64,000 nucleotides of DNA from positions 34,527,670-34,591,669 of the forward strand of contig OZ025248.1 in the NCBI GenBank assembly GCA_964019135.1. The letters run 5' to 3'. The notes under the pieces are model-generated. The model was not told the origin of the DNA and searched no databases. It saw only the letters and a list, made by a program, of their open reading frames with translations. Origin of the DNA: Arenicola marina. Its lineage: Eukaryota; Annelida; Polychaeta; Arenicolidae. Shown piece by piece: positions 1 to 11,400 of this stretch. The position numbers and the translations under genes are program-made. Positions within the stretch are counted from its first letter, which is position 1, and each line of letters opens with the position of its first letter.

Positions 1-419
1 GGTGCACATACACCAACATACCTCACTGAGCAATGCAAAAAATACCCTTCTTACTTACCCCTCGAAGGCCTTGACTGAAGTGATATTGTCAGACTGAGAA
101 GGCCTTACTTCGACTCCAGTCTGGGCTGTGAGTCCCGTCGGATGCGGTACGTGTGGAGATTGGAAACCGAAGCAACCAAATATGGAAAATGGAAGACGTA
201 ATCCCGACACTTTCAGTGAATACACTACTTAAACCGATCCATGTGGATTGGTATCGAGGGAGTTCTCGTTGTGGTTCAGCAGTAAAACGAGCTGTTAAGG
301 ATAGCCAGGTCAGGTAAGATATCGGCAGCAGATGTGTCCACAACCTCTGACACGGTCAGCACACAGTCAACCACCGAATCCTGCGAAAGGATGCCTGTCA
401 GCGACAGATCAGGGAATGT
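1..419. other. Anonymous sequence, no feature recognised
   Basis: No convincing coding exon, RNA gene or repeat seen. A short minus-strand open frame at 89-343 has no recognisable domain or biased composition and is treated as chance. Confidence 0.5.
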
Positions 420-880
420 CGACTGTCAGTGATAGATAATGGAATGTCGATCGTCACTGACAGATCAGGGGGTGTCGACTGTTAGTGATAAATAATGGAA
501 TGTCGAGTGACAGTGACAGATCAAAGAATGACGACTGTCAGTGACAGATCAGGAAATGTCGACTGTCATTGACACATCAGGGCATGTCGACTGTCAGTGA
601 CAAATCAGGGAATGTCTACTGTCAGTGACAAATCAGGGAATGTCGACTGTCAGTGACAAATCAGGAAATATCGATTGTAAGTGACCGACCAAGAAATGTC
701 CACTGTAAGTGACAAATCAAGGAATGTTGAGTGTCGGTGATAGACAAGGCAATGTCGATTTTTAGTGACAGGGACTGTCGATGGTCAGTTACATATGACG
801 AAGTTTAATTGTCGGTGACAGATCAGGGAATGTCGACGTGTAGCGACAGATCAGGATATGTCGATTGTCAGTGAGAGATG
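420..880. repeat. 28-bp degenerate minisatellite
   Basis: About 16 diverged copies of a 28-bp unit built on AATGTCGACTGTCAGTGACA followed by AATCAGGG. Best-preserved copies lie between 550 and 670, where the spacing is a constant 28 bp. Copies at both ends are more degraded, as expected if the array homogenises from the middle. Confidence 0.85.
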
Positions 881-944
881 TCGGGAATGTCAACTACAAG
901 ATATCAATGTATTGTCACTCACATCAACTACATAGAAGGTCAGT

Positions 945-1500
945 CAGTGTCTACCCAGCCCTATCATCCGGCCTTACCACGAGGCGGGAGTATTGTCTCT
1001 GCTGTCCCAAGATATCCCTTCTAAAACTCTTCCCGCAAGCTCTCTGTCCACCCAGCCCTATAATGCCGTCTTACCACGTGGCGGGACTATTGTCACCGCC
1101 GTTCCAAGATACCCCCTCCGAGGCTCTTCCAGCAAACTCCCTCTCTACCCAGCCCTATCATCCGGTATTATCACGAGGCGGGACTATTGTCACTGCTGTC
1201 CCAAGATATCCCTTCCAAAACTCTCCCTGCAAGCTCCCTGTCCACCCAGCCCTATAATGCCGTCTTACCACGTGGCGGGACTATTGTCACCGCCGTTCCA
1301 AGATACCCCCTCCGAGGCTCTTCCAGCAGGCTCCCTCTCTACCCAGCCCTATCATGCGGCCTTACCAGGAGGCTGGACTATTGTCACTGCCCTTCCAAGA
1401 TACCCCCTGCGAGGCTCTTCCCGCAAGCTCCCTGTCCCTCCGGCCCTATCATGCCGTCTTACCACGAGGCCGGACTGTAGTTACGGCGCTGACCGTTCCT
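945..1500. repeat. 97-bp minisatellite, about 5.7 copies
   Basis: The block ACCCAGCCCTAT recurs at 953, 1050, 1147, 1244 and 1341, with a diverged copy at 1438, so the period is exactly 97 bp. Alternate copies carry matching variants (e.g. the ATGCCGTCTTACCACGTGGC version at 1063 and 1257), giving a 194-bp dimer structure. Because 97 is not a multiple of three, the same array gives overlapping open frames in all three plus-strand phases. None is a gene. Confidence 0.9.
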
Positions 1501-1504
1501 TGTG

Positions 1505-1640
1505 ACAGGTGGCGCCACGCAAACTCACGTACAAGGTGGCGCCACAGCCCCTCGCTCCTTGTCACTCCCCGCCCTCATCCCCCTTCCGCCCCCCTGCTCC
1601 CCCCCCCCCTCCCCCTCCCTCCCACCTGACCCCCACAGGT
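1505..1640. repeat. Short direct repeats and C-rich tract
   Basis: GGTGGCGCCAC occurs twice, at about 1508 and 1534, followed by a pyrimidine tract dominated by C runs. No gene seen. Confidence 0.5.
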
Positions 1641-1799
1641 GCCACCCCCAGGCACGCCTGATGAGCCTAATGCTAATTATTGTACCACGGTAGAGTGGTT
1701 GAGCGCTTTATCAAGGTGCAACAGCCATGGAGGGTTTTGGTACAGGGGACGGCAGCGGGGGGGGGGGTGCCCATGGGTCTGCACAACAAGACAGCACTC

Positions 1800-2012
1800 C
1801 CATCTTCACGTCTCTGGCCATCTGAGAGCACGTGGATCGGTGGTTCGAGCCCCGCTGTGGTCATGTCTGTGTGGTTGCAGGATAAAGATCCCATGCCCTT
1901 CTTCGCAAAGAGTGAGGGGTTACCCAGGGGACATGGCTCCACTCTGCCTTCCTTCTCCCATTGACGTGATACGACTAGAATTGGTCAAAGCGTCCTGAAT
2001 ATACAACCAACA
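1800..2012 (+). mobile_element. tRNA-derived SINE, family A
   Basis: A pol III B box (GGTTCGAGCCC, 1842-1852) is followed by a body that starts CATGTCTGTGTGGTTGCAGG and ends AAAGCGTCCTGAATATACAA with an (AACC)-like tail. The same body occurs inverted at 56,612-56,838 with a full tRNA-like head, and as a 5'-truncated copy at 6,368-6,469. The region 1690-1800 upstream contains another A-box-like stretch (GTAGAGTGGTTGAGCGC) and may be part of the head or a different element. Inactive-looking and without clear flanking duplications. Confidence 0.75.
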
Positions 2013-2349
2013 AACTGTTGATCATAACCAGTCCTGCCTCCGTCAGCACACGGCGGACGGCCCTATGTATAGAGCCGTACATGATCAATCTATGATCAAC
2101 GGAAGTGAGCGCTCGGGCTCCCTGCAAACTCAAACTTCTTGTTACGTCCCCCCCCCCCAACCATCAACATCTGTGGTTGTGATGGGTTATGTTGTACACA
2201 AGGGGATACATATATTCAGACTGTAGAGATTGCCCTAGATTAGTACCATCCCAGGGCTATAGTGGAGGGTATGCCGCCCCCCCCCCCTCCCCCGCCTGCT
2301 GACACGTCCCCGTGTCTGGGGCCGCTTCTTCAGGTCACATGGTTGCCCA

Positions 2350-2425
2350 ACGAGGTCCTTCGTCCCAGTTCACCTCATGTGTGCATAAAGGTGGCGTAAA
2401 ACACCAATCCAAGACAGTGACAATA
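2350..2425 (+). mobile_element. SINE family B, 3' tail fragment
   Basis: The stretch CATGTGTGCATAAAGGTGGC followed by GTAAAACACCAATCC matches the tail of the complete family-B SINE at 37,747-37,931 (read on the minus strand) and the copy at 12,985-13,130. Only the 3' part is present. Confidence 0.6.
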
Positions 2426-2757
2426 GCCTGTCGCCATCCACACACAACAACCACCCCACTTGATGTAAAGAACAAAAACACGAAGGGATTAATTAGCCCT
2501 AACGAGGGAAATTAAGGGCAAATTATAACTTGCTTGAGATGAATCATGGACATGGTAACATGGAAAACTGGGGATAACTATAATTGGGAAGATGATGCAG
2601 TTATAAACGTAACATTTCGCTGCCCCGTTACGAGCAGGCTGCAATAACAGTATTTTTCGGTCTGATGCACGGGGTTTGCCACTTTGTTTTTTCGTCAAGT
2701 TTTCGATTATTGGAAATCGTATATTTTTGCCTCCCGACCTTTATCATGTTCAATCCT
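2426..2757. other. Anonymous sequence
   Basis: Nothing recognisable. Short open frames on both strands lack any domain signature. Confidence 0.4.
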
Positions 2758-3000
2758 ATACTCACGCCAACCACCCACCTCTTCCCCCCTCTCTATGACC
2801 TCCCCGCCCTTTACATCCACCACCTCCCTCTTCCCCCCTCTCTATCATCCCCTCCCGCCCCTCACACCCACCACCAACCTCTTCATCGCTCTCTATGACC
2901 CCCGCCCCCCGCCGCCCCTCACACCCACCACCCACCTTTTCCTCCCTCTCTATGACCATATCCCCCCCCCTGCCCCTCACACCAACCACCCCCCTCTCCA
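2758..3000. repeat. C-rich minisatellite, about 4 copies
   Basis: Repeats of a roughly 55-60 bp C-rich unit containing CCCTCTCTATGACC and CACACCCACCACC. Produces open frames on both strands of extreme composition (Pro/His/Leu or Gly/Glu), which are composition artefacts. Confidence 0.75.
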
Positions 3001-3300
3001 CACACACGCAGTTTCAGTGTCCCACGTCTGCTCAAATCAATAAGGCGTTATCGATATAACATTGGTATTCTGGATGATGAACTTTAAATGAGCAGGTATT
3101 TAGATATCATATCGCGGGAGGTCTACGCGACGCGTTTCTGCATGGACGATTCCACCTGGCGTATCTTACTGTAACTACGATACACATGTAACCTTATCTC
3201 TGTTTAACTAGCAGTTAGATTAGCAAGCAATATGTAAAGTTAGCGATGCGTAACCAACATCTAGGTTTACATAGATAAGCAAATAATATCTAGGACTAGG

Positions 3301-5845
3301 TCACTCTATGCTTAAATAGGCTATGCCTAGGTCTATGCTCAAATAGGCTATGCCTAGGTCTATGCTCAAATAGGCTATGCCTAGGTCTATGCTCAAATAG
3401 GCTATGCCTAGGTCTATGCTCAAATAGGCTATGCCTAGATCTATGCTCAAATAGGCTATGCCTAGGACTATGCTCAAATAGGCTATGCCTAGGTCTATGC
3501 TCAAATAGGCTATGCCTAGGTTTATGCTCAAATAGGCTATGCCTAGGTCTATGCTCAAATAGGCTATGCCTAGGTCTATGCTCAAATAGGCTATGCCTAG
3601 GTCTATGCTCAAATAGGCTATGCCTAGGTCTATGCTCAAATAGGCTATGCCTAGGTCTATGCTCAAATATGCTATGCCTAGGTCTATGCTCAAATAGGCT
3701 ATGCCTAGGTCTATGCTCAAATAGGCTATGCCTAGGTCTATGCTCAAATAGGCTATGCCTAGGTCTATGCTCAAATAGGCTATGCCTAGGTCTATGCTCA
3801 AATAGGCTATGCCTAGGTCTATGCTCAAATAGGCTATGCCTAGGTCTATGCTCAAATAGGCTATGCCTAGGTCTATGCTCAAATAGGCTATGCCTAGGTC
3901 TATGCTCAAATAGGCTATGCCTAGGTCTATGCTCAAATAGGCTATGCCTAGGTCTATGCTCAAATAGGCTATGCCTAGGTCTATGCTCAAATAGGCTATG
4001 CCTAGGTCTATGCTCAAATAGGCTATGCCTAGGTCTATGCTCAAATAGGCTATGCCTAGGTCTATGCTCAAATAGGCTATGCCTAGGTCTATGCTCAAAT
4101 AGGCTATGCCTAGGTCTATGCTCAAATAGGCTATGCCTAGGACTATGCTCAAATAGGCTATGCCTAGGTCTATGCTCAAATAGGCTATGCCTAGGTTTAT
4201 GCTCAAATAGGCTATGCCTAGGTCTATGCTCAAATAGGCTATGCCTAGGTCTATGCTCAAATAGGCTATGCCTAGGTCTATGCTCAAATAGGCTATGCCT
4301 AGGTCTATGCTCAAATAGGCTATGCCTAGGTCTATGCTCAAATAGGCTATGCCTAGGTCTATGCTCAAATAGGCTATGCCTAGGTCTATGCTCAAATAGG
4401 CTATGCCTAGGTCTATGCTCAAATAGGCTATGCCTAGGTCTATGCTCAAATAGGCTATGCCTAGGTCTATGCTCAAATAGGCTATGCCTAGGTCTATGCT
4501 CAAATAGGCTATGCCTAGGTCTATGCTCAAATAGGCTATGCCTAGGTCTATGCTCAAATAGGCTATACCTAGGTCTATGCTCAAATAGGCTATGCCTAGG
4601 TCTATGCTCAAATAGGCTATGCCTAGGACTATGCTCAAATAGGCTATGCCTAGGTCTATGCTCAAATAGGCTATGCCTAGGTTTATGCTCAAATAGGCTA
4701 TGCCTAGGTCTATGCTCAAATAGGCTATGCCTAGGTCTATGCTCAAATAGGCTATGCCTAGGTCTATGCTCAAATAGGCTATGCCTAGGTCTATGCTCAA
4801 ATAGGCTATGCCTAGGTCTATGCTCAAATAGGCTATGCCTAGGTCTATGCTCAAATAGGCTATGCCTAGGTCTATGCTCAAATAGGCTATGCCTAGGTCT
4901 ATGCTCAAATAGGCTATGCCTAGGTCTATGCTCAAATAGGCTATGCCTAGGTCTATGCTCAAATAGGCTATGCCTAGGTCTATGCACAAATAGGCTATGC
5001 CTAGGTCTATGCTCAAATAGGCTATGCCTAGGTCTATGCACAAATAGGCTATGCCTAGGTCTATGCTCAAATAGGCTATGCCTAGGTTTATGCTCAAATA
5101 GGCTATGCCTAGGTCTATGCTCAAATAGGCTATGCCTAGGTCTATGCTCAAATAGGCTATGCCTAGGTCTATGCTCAAATAGGCTATGCCTAGGTCTATG
5201 CTCAAATAGGCTATGCCTAGGTCTATGCTCAAATAGGCTATGCCTAGGTCTATGCTCAAATAGGCTATGCCTAGGTCTATGCTCAAATAGGCTATGCCTA
5301 GGTCTATGCTCTAATAGGCTATGCCTAGGTCTATGCTCAAATAGGCTATGCCTAGGTCTATGCTCAAATAGGCTATGCGTAGGTCTATGCTCAAATAGGC
5401 TATGCCTAGGTCTGTGCTCAAATAGGCTATGCCTAGGTCTATGCTCAAATAGGCTATGCCTAGGTCTATGCTCAAATAGGCTATGCCTAGGTCTATGCTC
5501 AAATAGGCTATGCCTAGGTCTATGCTCAAATAGGCTATGCCTAGGTCTATGCTCAAATAGGCTATGCCTAGGTCTATGCTCAAATAGGCTATGCCTAGGT
5601 CTATGCTCAAATAGGCTATGCCTAGGTCTATGCTCAAATAGGCTATGCCTAGGTCTATGCTCAAATAGGCTATGCCTAGGTCTATGCTCAAATAGGCTAT
5701 GCCTAGGTCTATGCTCAAATAGGCTATGCCTAGGTCTATGCTCAAATAGGCTATGCCTAGGTCTATGCTCAAATAGGCTATGCCTAGGTCTATGCTCAAA
5801 TAGGCTATGCCTAGGTCTATGCTCAAATAGGCTATGCCTAGGTTG
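3301..5845. repeat. 27-bp minisatellite, about 94 copies
   Basis: A near-perfect tandem array of a 27-bp unit: GGCTATGCCTAGGTCTATGC then TCAAATA. Since 27 is divisible by three, all phases that lack a stop stay open across the whole array, giving frames of 581, 661 and 725 codons that repeat a 9-residue motif (e.g. LCLGLCSNR on the plus strand). A variant pair (CCTAGGACT, then CCTAGGTTT exactly two units later) recurs at 3461, 4136 and 4622, i.e. after 25 and 18 units, showing block duplication inside the array. The unit is imperfectly self-complementary around CCTAGG. No start context, promoter or non-repeat coding flank was found. Confidence 0.95.
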
Positions 5846-6353
5846 ATCCGGGCGTCAACGATTTTTATTGTTATGCTCGCGGAGACTAGATCTCTGTTGA
5901 TCCTCTAGCATTTAGATTTCTGCCCGTGTAGCATATGCCTAGGTCTATAGGTTGTATAAACAATTTTATGTTTATGCTTGCGTATCCTATAATTAGCGTC
6001 ACCGTGCATAAACTATGCCCAGCTTTATGCTTGCGTAGCCTCTTCTAGACGGACCCGAGCGTAACTTTCCCCTACGTTAAACACAATACATACAACCTTG
6101 TATATCTAGGTTGAGCTGTTTGTAGCAGAGTCTACCTAGGTTTGTACTGGCCTGGCAATATCTAGGTTGATCTAGACAAGAACATGTTTTTGCTCTATCC
6201 TAAGTGTCTTGATCCCAGCGATCCTTTGTATGTTGTGTAAAAAGTAATGATTTCAGCCCTGTTTAACTGACTGTATATATACGCATGTATACATATATAT
6301 ATATTTATCTATATCAAGAGCTTACATGCAGCATTGCTTACTATTATTCATAT
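5846..6353. repeat. Decayed flank of the 27-bp array
   Basis: Scattered degraded relatives of the 27-bp unit (CATATGCCTAGGTCTATAGG near 5931, AACTATGCCCAGCTTTATGC near 6010) fade into unique sequence, then an (AT)n stretch at 6290-6310. No gene seen. Confidence 0.6.
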
Positions 6354-6367
6354 CATTAGACCTGACC

Positions 6368-6469
6368 TCCGGGGACACCCAGAGACATGGCTCCACTCTC
6401 CCTTCCTTCTCCCTTTGACGCGATATGACCAAAAGTGGTTAAAGCGTCCTGAATAAACAACCAACCAAC
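6368..6469 (+). mobile_element. SINE family A, 5'-truncated copy with TSD
   Basis: The 102-bp body matches the 3' half of the SINE at 1800-2012 and ends in an (AACC)n tail. It is flanked by a perfect 14-bp direct repeat, CATTAGACCTGACC, at 6354-6367 and 6470-6483. Truncation at the 5' end plus a 14-bp target-site duplication is the signature of LINE-mediated retroposition. Confidence 0.9.
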
Positions 6470-6483
6470 CATTAGACCTGACC

Positions 6484-8219
6484 GGAAACATGGGCTACAA
6501 GTCACAGGTGTTTAGTTCATGAACCGTATCGAATCTAAGTTATTTATCGAGGCAAGATCTCATTGTAACATAAACTCAATAAGAACTAGTAAGATCGCTT
6601 TGAGCGAATCGTGTACATAGTAAAAAAGGACCAACCAGTCGTTTGAATCGTTATAAATCATTAAAGTCTTTCAATAACTGCACTGTTATCTTTAAATCCG
6701 TCAATTTTTAATGCACAGATGTTTGAATTTTACTGTGGCAATACAGATGGCAATCATGTTATCGGATCGCATCGCACAGCCATTAAATGTCCACAGTAGA
6801 ATCACTACCGCTACACGTGTGGGGCATCCCTTGTCATAGTATCATCCAAAACCAGTTCCCTTTGCGCTTTAGCTCTGCCCCGTACCCTCGAGTTCTTTGG
6901 TTCTTTACGTATAACATATTTACCATTTAATATCGGTATTTAGTTTCATTCAATACGGTCCGGCGTGAAAAGGTTATCGGGCATAAAGGCGTGGCGTGGC
7001 GTGGGGTAATGTAATATATCTCTAAGCTCATCGGGGGATCAGTACCATTGATTTAGCTGCAGCAGTTAACGGCGGGATCGAAACAAACGCCAGGTCGCGA
7101 CATACAGCCAGTGGCATATAGGCTTATATATATATATAACTTGTCCACTGCAGCTGTGTACTGGTAGCAGACCGCCGAGTTAGAGACCGGTTCGCCGGTT
7201 GGGTATTGAACGTTCTATCGGTGTTTAGTTTTTCATGGGAAAACGTTCGTTTGAATAATGTGTGAGTGCTGATAATGCGCGAATCTTGCTCCCCCTATAC
7301 GATGAATCTAACCCACTTCAACGAAACAAACATCCACATTATTTGCATTCGCATGTTGGATAACTCCTCCGTGTGTCCTCCGATATTCGAACCCTCAGCG
7401 GGTCAGTCAGTCCCCTGCGGCTGCGACCACTGTATACACAAGGTTTCCTTTGCTGGGTAATCGGTGAGGCGTGAGGCGAATATACTAGAACATAATATAC
7501 TGCTTTGTGTGTCTGTGCAACAGTCTCGTTATAGAATTAATTTATATTAATAGGGAGGAAATAGCGAATCGCAAGGGAGGGAGGGACAGGTACGTGACAT
7601 TGGAGGAAGCCTATAAGTAGGATTTTATTGCTAGGACCTGGCGCACAATGCACAATGCAAGCATCCAGCTATGGCTGAGAAGTCAAGACGAGAGAGGGCG
7701 TACACATGTCTATGCGTTCTTCTCATATTCACACATCAGATGGAAAACTGATGATCACTATGGTGTTTTTTTTTTATTATGTTCGGAGCATGCTAGCTGT
7801 GGAAGTTACGGAAGAGGGTTACAGGGCGATCTATCATGAACCTCGAGCGCATACCTACCTATCAGCCTGAATTTAAAGGTGCCTGAGATAATGAGCGTCC
7901 TCCAACCCTTTATTCGGGTTGCTACGCCATAGGAGAGTTCCCCTTAATACTGATGTCGTCACGCATACAGGCGAATGCAACGATATGGTATGGTGTTGCA
8001 TTTTTGTTTGCTTAGTTTATAACCGAGCTCGATTCGATTGGGCTTGGGTCGACATTTAGGTTGCCCACAGTTTTGGTATTTACGGATCTATCGTGCGACG
8101 GCTGTCGCCACGTTCACGTGTGCCGCGGCTATTGATTCAGTTAAATATCACATTTGATTGGGATACCAGATGTTGGAAGTGCGACACCAGACAGGGAGAT
8201 TCAGGAAGAGAGATCGAGC
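6484..8219. other. Anonymous unique sequence
   Basis: About 1.7 kb without recognisable exon or repeat. A 64-codon frame at 7266-7460 contains possible N-glycosylation sites but no signal peptide or family signature. I do not call it a gene. Confidence 0.4.
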
Positions 8220-8221
8220 GG

Positions 8222-8310
8222 AAACGGGACGAGAGCGGGGGGGGGAGAAAGAGAGAGAGAGAGGGCGGGAGAGAGAGAGAGAGAGATGGTGGCAAAGAGG
8301 GAGAGACAGA
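8222..8310. repeat. GA-rich microsatellite
   Basis: Purine-only tract with several (GA)n runs. It explains the Arg/Glu-rich and Ser/Leu-rich open frames of both strands here. Confidence 0.85.
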
Positions 8311-8459
8311 AGAGAGCGGGAATGGTGGGAATAGACGGATATCCTGCTGGGGTGGGGAGTGGGCTGAATACCAGCCAGTCAGAGAAAGGGAGAAGTAAAA
8401 ATGAGATGAAAACAGTCCGGTGTAAGATAAGCATCTGATCATATATTCCTCTGTGACTA

Positions 8460-11400
8460 AATCTCATGGGATGGACATGCTGATCTCTACCGCTGTTATG
8501 GGGTTACTAAATCTCCCTCCATGAGATGGACATGCTTACCTCTACCCCTGTTATGGGGTTACTAAATCTCCCTCCATGTGATGGACATGCTTATCTCTAC
8601 CCCTGTTATGGGGTTACTAAATCTCCCTCCATGTGATGAACATAGGTATCTCTACCCCTGTCATGGGGTTACTAAATCTCCCTCCATGTGATGAACATAG
8701 TTATCTCTACCCCTGTTATGGGGTTACTAAATCTCCCTCCATGTGATGGACATGCTTATCTCTACCCCTGTTATGGGGTTACTAAATCTCCCTCCATGTG
8801 ATGGACATGATTATCTTTACCACTGTTATGGGGTTACTAAATCTCCCTCCATGTGATGGACATGCTTATCTCTAGCCCTGTTATGGGGTTACTAAATCTC
8901 CCTCCATGTGATGGACATGCTTATCTCTACCGCTGTTATGGGGTTACTAAATCTCTCTCGATGTGATGGACATGCTTATCTCTACCTCTGTTATGGGGTT
9001 ACTAAATCTCCCTCCATGTGATGGACATGCTTATCTCTACCGCTGTTATGGGGTTACTAAATCTCCCTCCATGTGATGGACATGCTTATCTCTAGCCCTG
9101 TTATGGGGTTACTAAATCTCCCTCCATGTGATGGACATGCTTATCTCTACCCCTGTTATGGGGTTACTAAATCTCCCTCCATGGGATGGACATGCTTTTC
9201 TCTACCCCTGTTATGGGGTTACTAAATCTCCCTTCATGTGATGGACATGCTTATCTCTACCCCTGTTATGGGGTTACTGAATCTCCCTCCATGTGATGAA
9301 GATGCTTATCTCTACCGCTGTTATGGGGTTACTAAATCTCCCTCCATGTGATGGACATGCTTATCTCTACCCCTGTTATGGGGTTACTAAATCTCCCTCC
9401 ATGTGATGGACATGCTTATCTCTACCGCTGTTATGGGGTTACTAAATCTCCCTTCCATGTGATGGACATGCTTATCTCTACCCCTGTTATGGGGTTACTA
9501 AATCTCCCTCCATGTGATGGACATGCTTATCTCTAGCCCTGTTATGGGGTTACTAAATCTCCCTCCATGTGATGGACATGCTTATCTCTACCGCTGTTAT
9601 GGGGTTACTAAATCTCTCTCGATGTGATGGACATGCTTATCTCTACCTCTGTTATGGGGTTACTAAATCTCCCTCCATGTGATGGACATGCTTATCTCTA
9701 CCGCTGTTATGGGGTTACTAAATCTCCCTCCATGTGATGGACATGCTTATCTCTAGCCCTGTTATGGGGTTACTAAATCTCCCTCCATGTGATGGACATG
9801 CTTATCTCTACCCCTGTTATGGGGTTACTAAATCTCCCTCCATGGGATGGACATGCTTTTCTCTACCCCTGTTACGGGGTTACTAAATCTCCCTTCATGT
9901 GATGGACATGCTTATCTCTACCCCTGTTATGGGGTTACTGAATCTCCCTCCATGTGATGAAGATGCTTATCTCTACCGCTGTTATGGGGTTACTAAATCT
10001 CCCTCCATGTGATGGACATGCTTATCTCTACCCCTGTTATGGGGTTACTAAATCTCCCTCCATGTGATGGACATGCTTATCTCTACCGCTGTTATGGGGT
10101 TACTAAATCTCCCTTCCATGTGATGGACATGCTTATCTCTACCCCTGTTATGGGGTTACTAAATCTCCCTCCATGTGATGGACATGATTATCTTTACCGC
10201 TGTTATGGGGTTACTAAATCTCCCTCCATGTGATGGACATGCTTATCTCTAGCCCTGTTATGGGGTTACTAAATCTCCCTCCATGTGATGGACATGCTTA
10301 TCTCTACCGCTGTTATGGGGTTACTAAATCTCTCTCGATGTGATGGACATGCTTATCTCTACCTCTGTTATGGGGTTACTAAATCTCCCTCCATGTGATG
10401 GACATGCTTATCTCTACCGCTGTTATGGGGTTACTAAATCTCCCTCCATGTGATGGACATGCTTATCTCTAGCCCTGTTATGGGGTTACTAAATCTCCCT
10501 CCATGTGATGGACATGCTTATCTCTACCCCTGTTATGGGGTTACTAAATCTCCCTCCATGGGATGGACATGCTTTTCTCTACCCCTGTTATGGGGTTACT
10601 AAATCTCCCTTCATGTGATGGACATGCTTATCTCTACCCCTGTTATGGGGTTACTGAATCTCCCTCCATGTGATGAAGATGCTTATCTCTACCGCTGTTA
10701 TGGGGTTACTAAATCTCCCTCCATGTGATGGACATGCTTATCTCTACCCCTGTTATGGGGTTACTAAATCTCCCTCCATGTGATGGACATGCTTATCTCT
10801 ACCGCTGTTATGGGGTTACTAAATCTCCCTTCCATGTGATGGACATGCTTATCTCTACCCCTGTTATGGGGTTACTAAATCTCCCTCCATGTGATGGACA
10901 TGCTTATCTCTAGCCCTGTTATGGGGTTACTAAATCTCCCTCCATGTGATGGACATGCTTATCTCTAGCCCTGTTATGGGGTTACTAAATCTCCCTCCAT
11001 GTGATGGACATGCTTATCTCTACCGCTGTTATGGGGTTACTAAATCTCCCTCCATGTGATGGACATGCTTATCTCTAGCCCTGTTATGGGGTTACTAAAT
11101 CTCCCTCCATGTGATGGACATGCTTATCTCTACCCCTGTTATGGGGTTACTAAATCTCCCTCCATGGGATGGACATGCTTTTCTCTACCCCTGTTTAAAT
11201 CTCCCTTCATGTGATGGACATGCTTATCTCTACCTCTGTTATGGGGTTACTAAATCTCCCTCCATGTGATGGACATGCTTATCTTTACCGCTGTTATGGG
11301 GTTACTAAATCTCGCTCCATGTGATGAAGATGCTTATCTCTACCGCTGTTATGGGGCTACTAAATCTCCCTCCATGTGATGGACATGCTTATCTCTAGCC

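Noticed and set aside
3296-5846. Open frames of 581, 661 and 725 codons over the 27-bp array
   Set aside because: They arise because the unit length is a multiple of three and no phase contains a stop. Three long frames on both strands cannot all be genes, and there is no promoter, initiation context or non-repeat domain.
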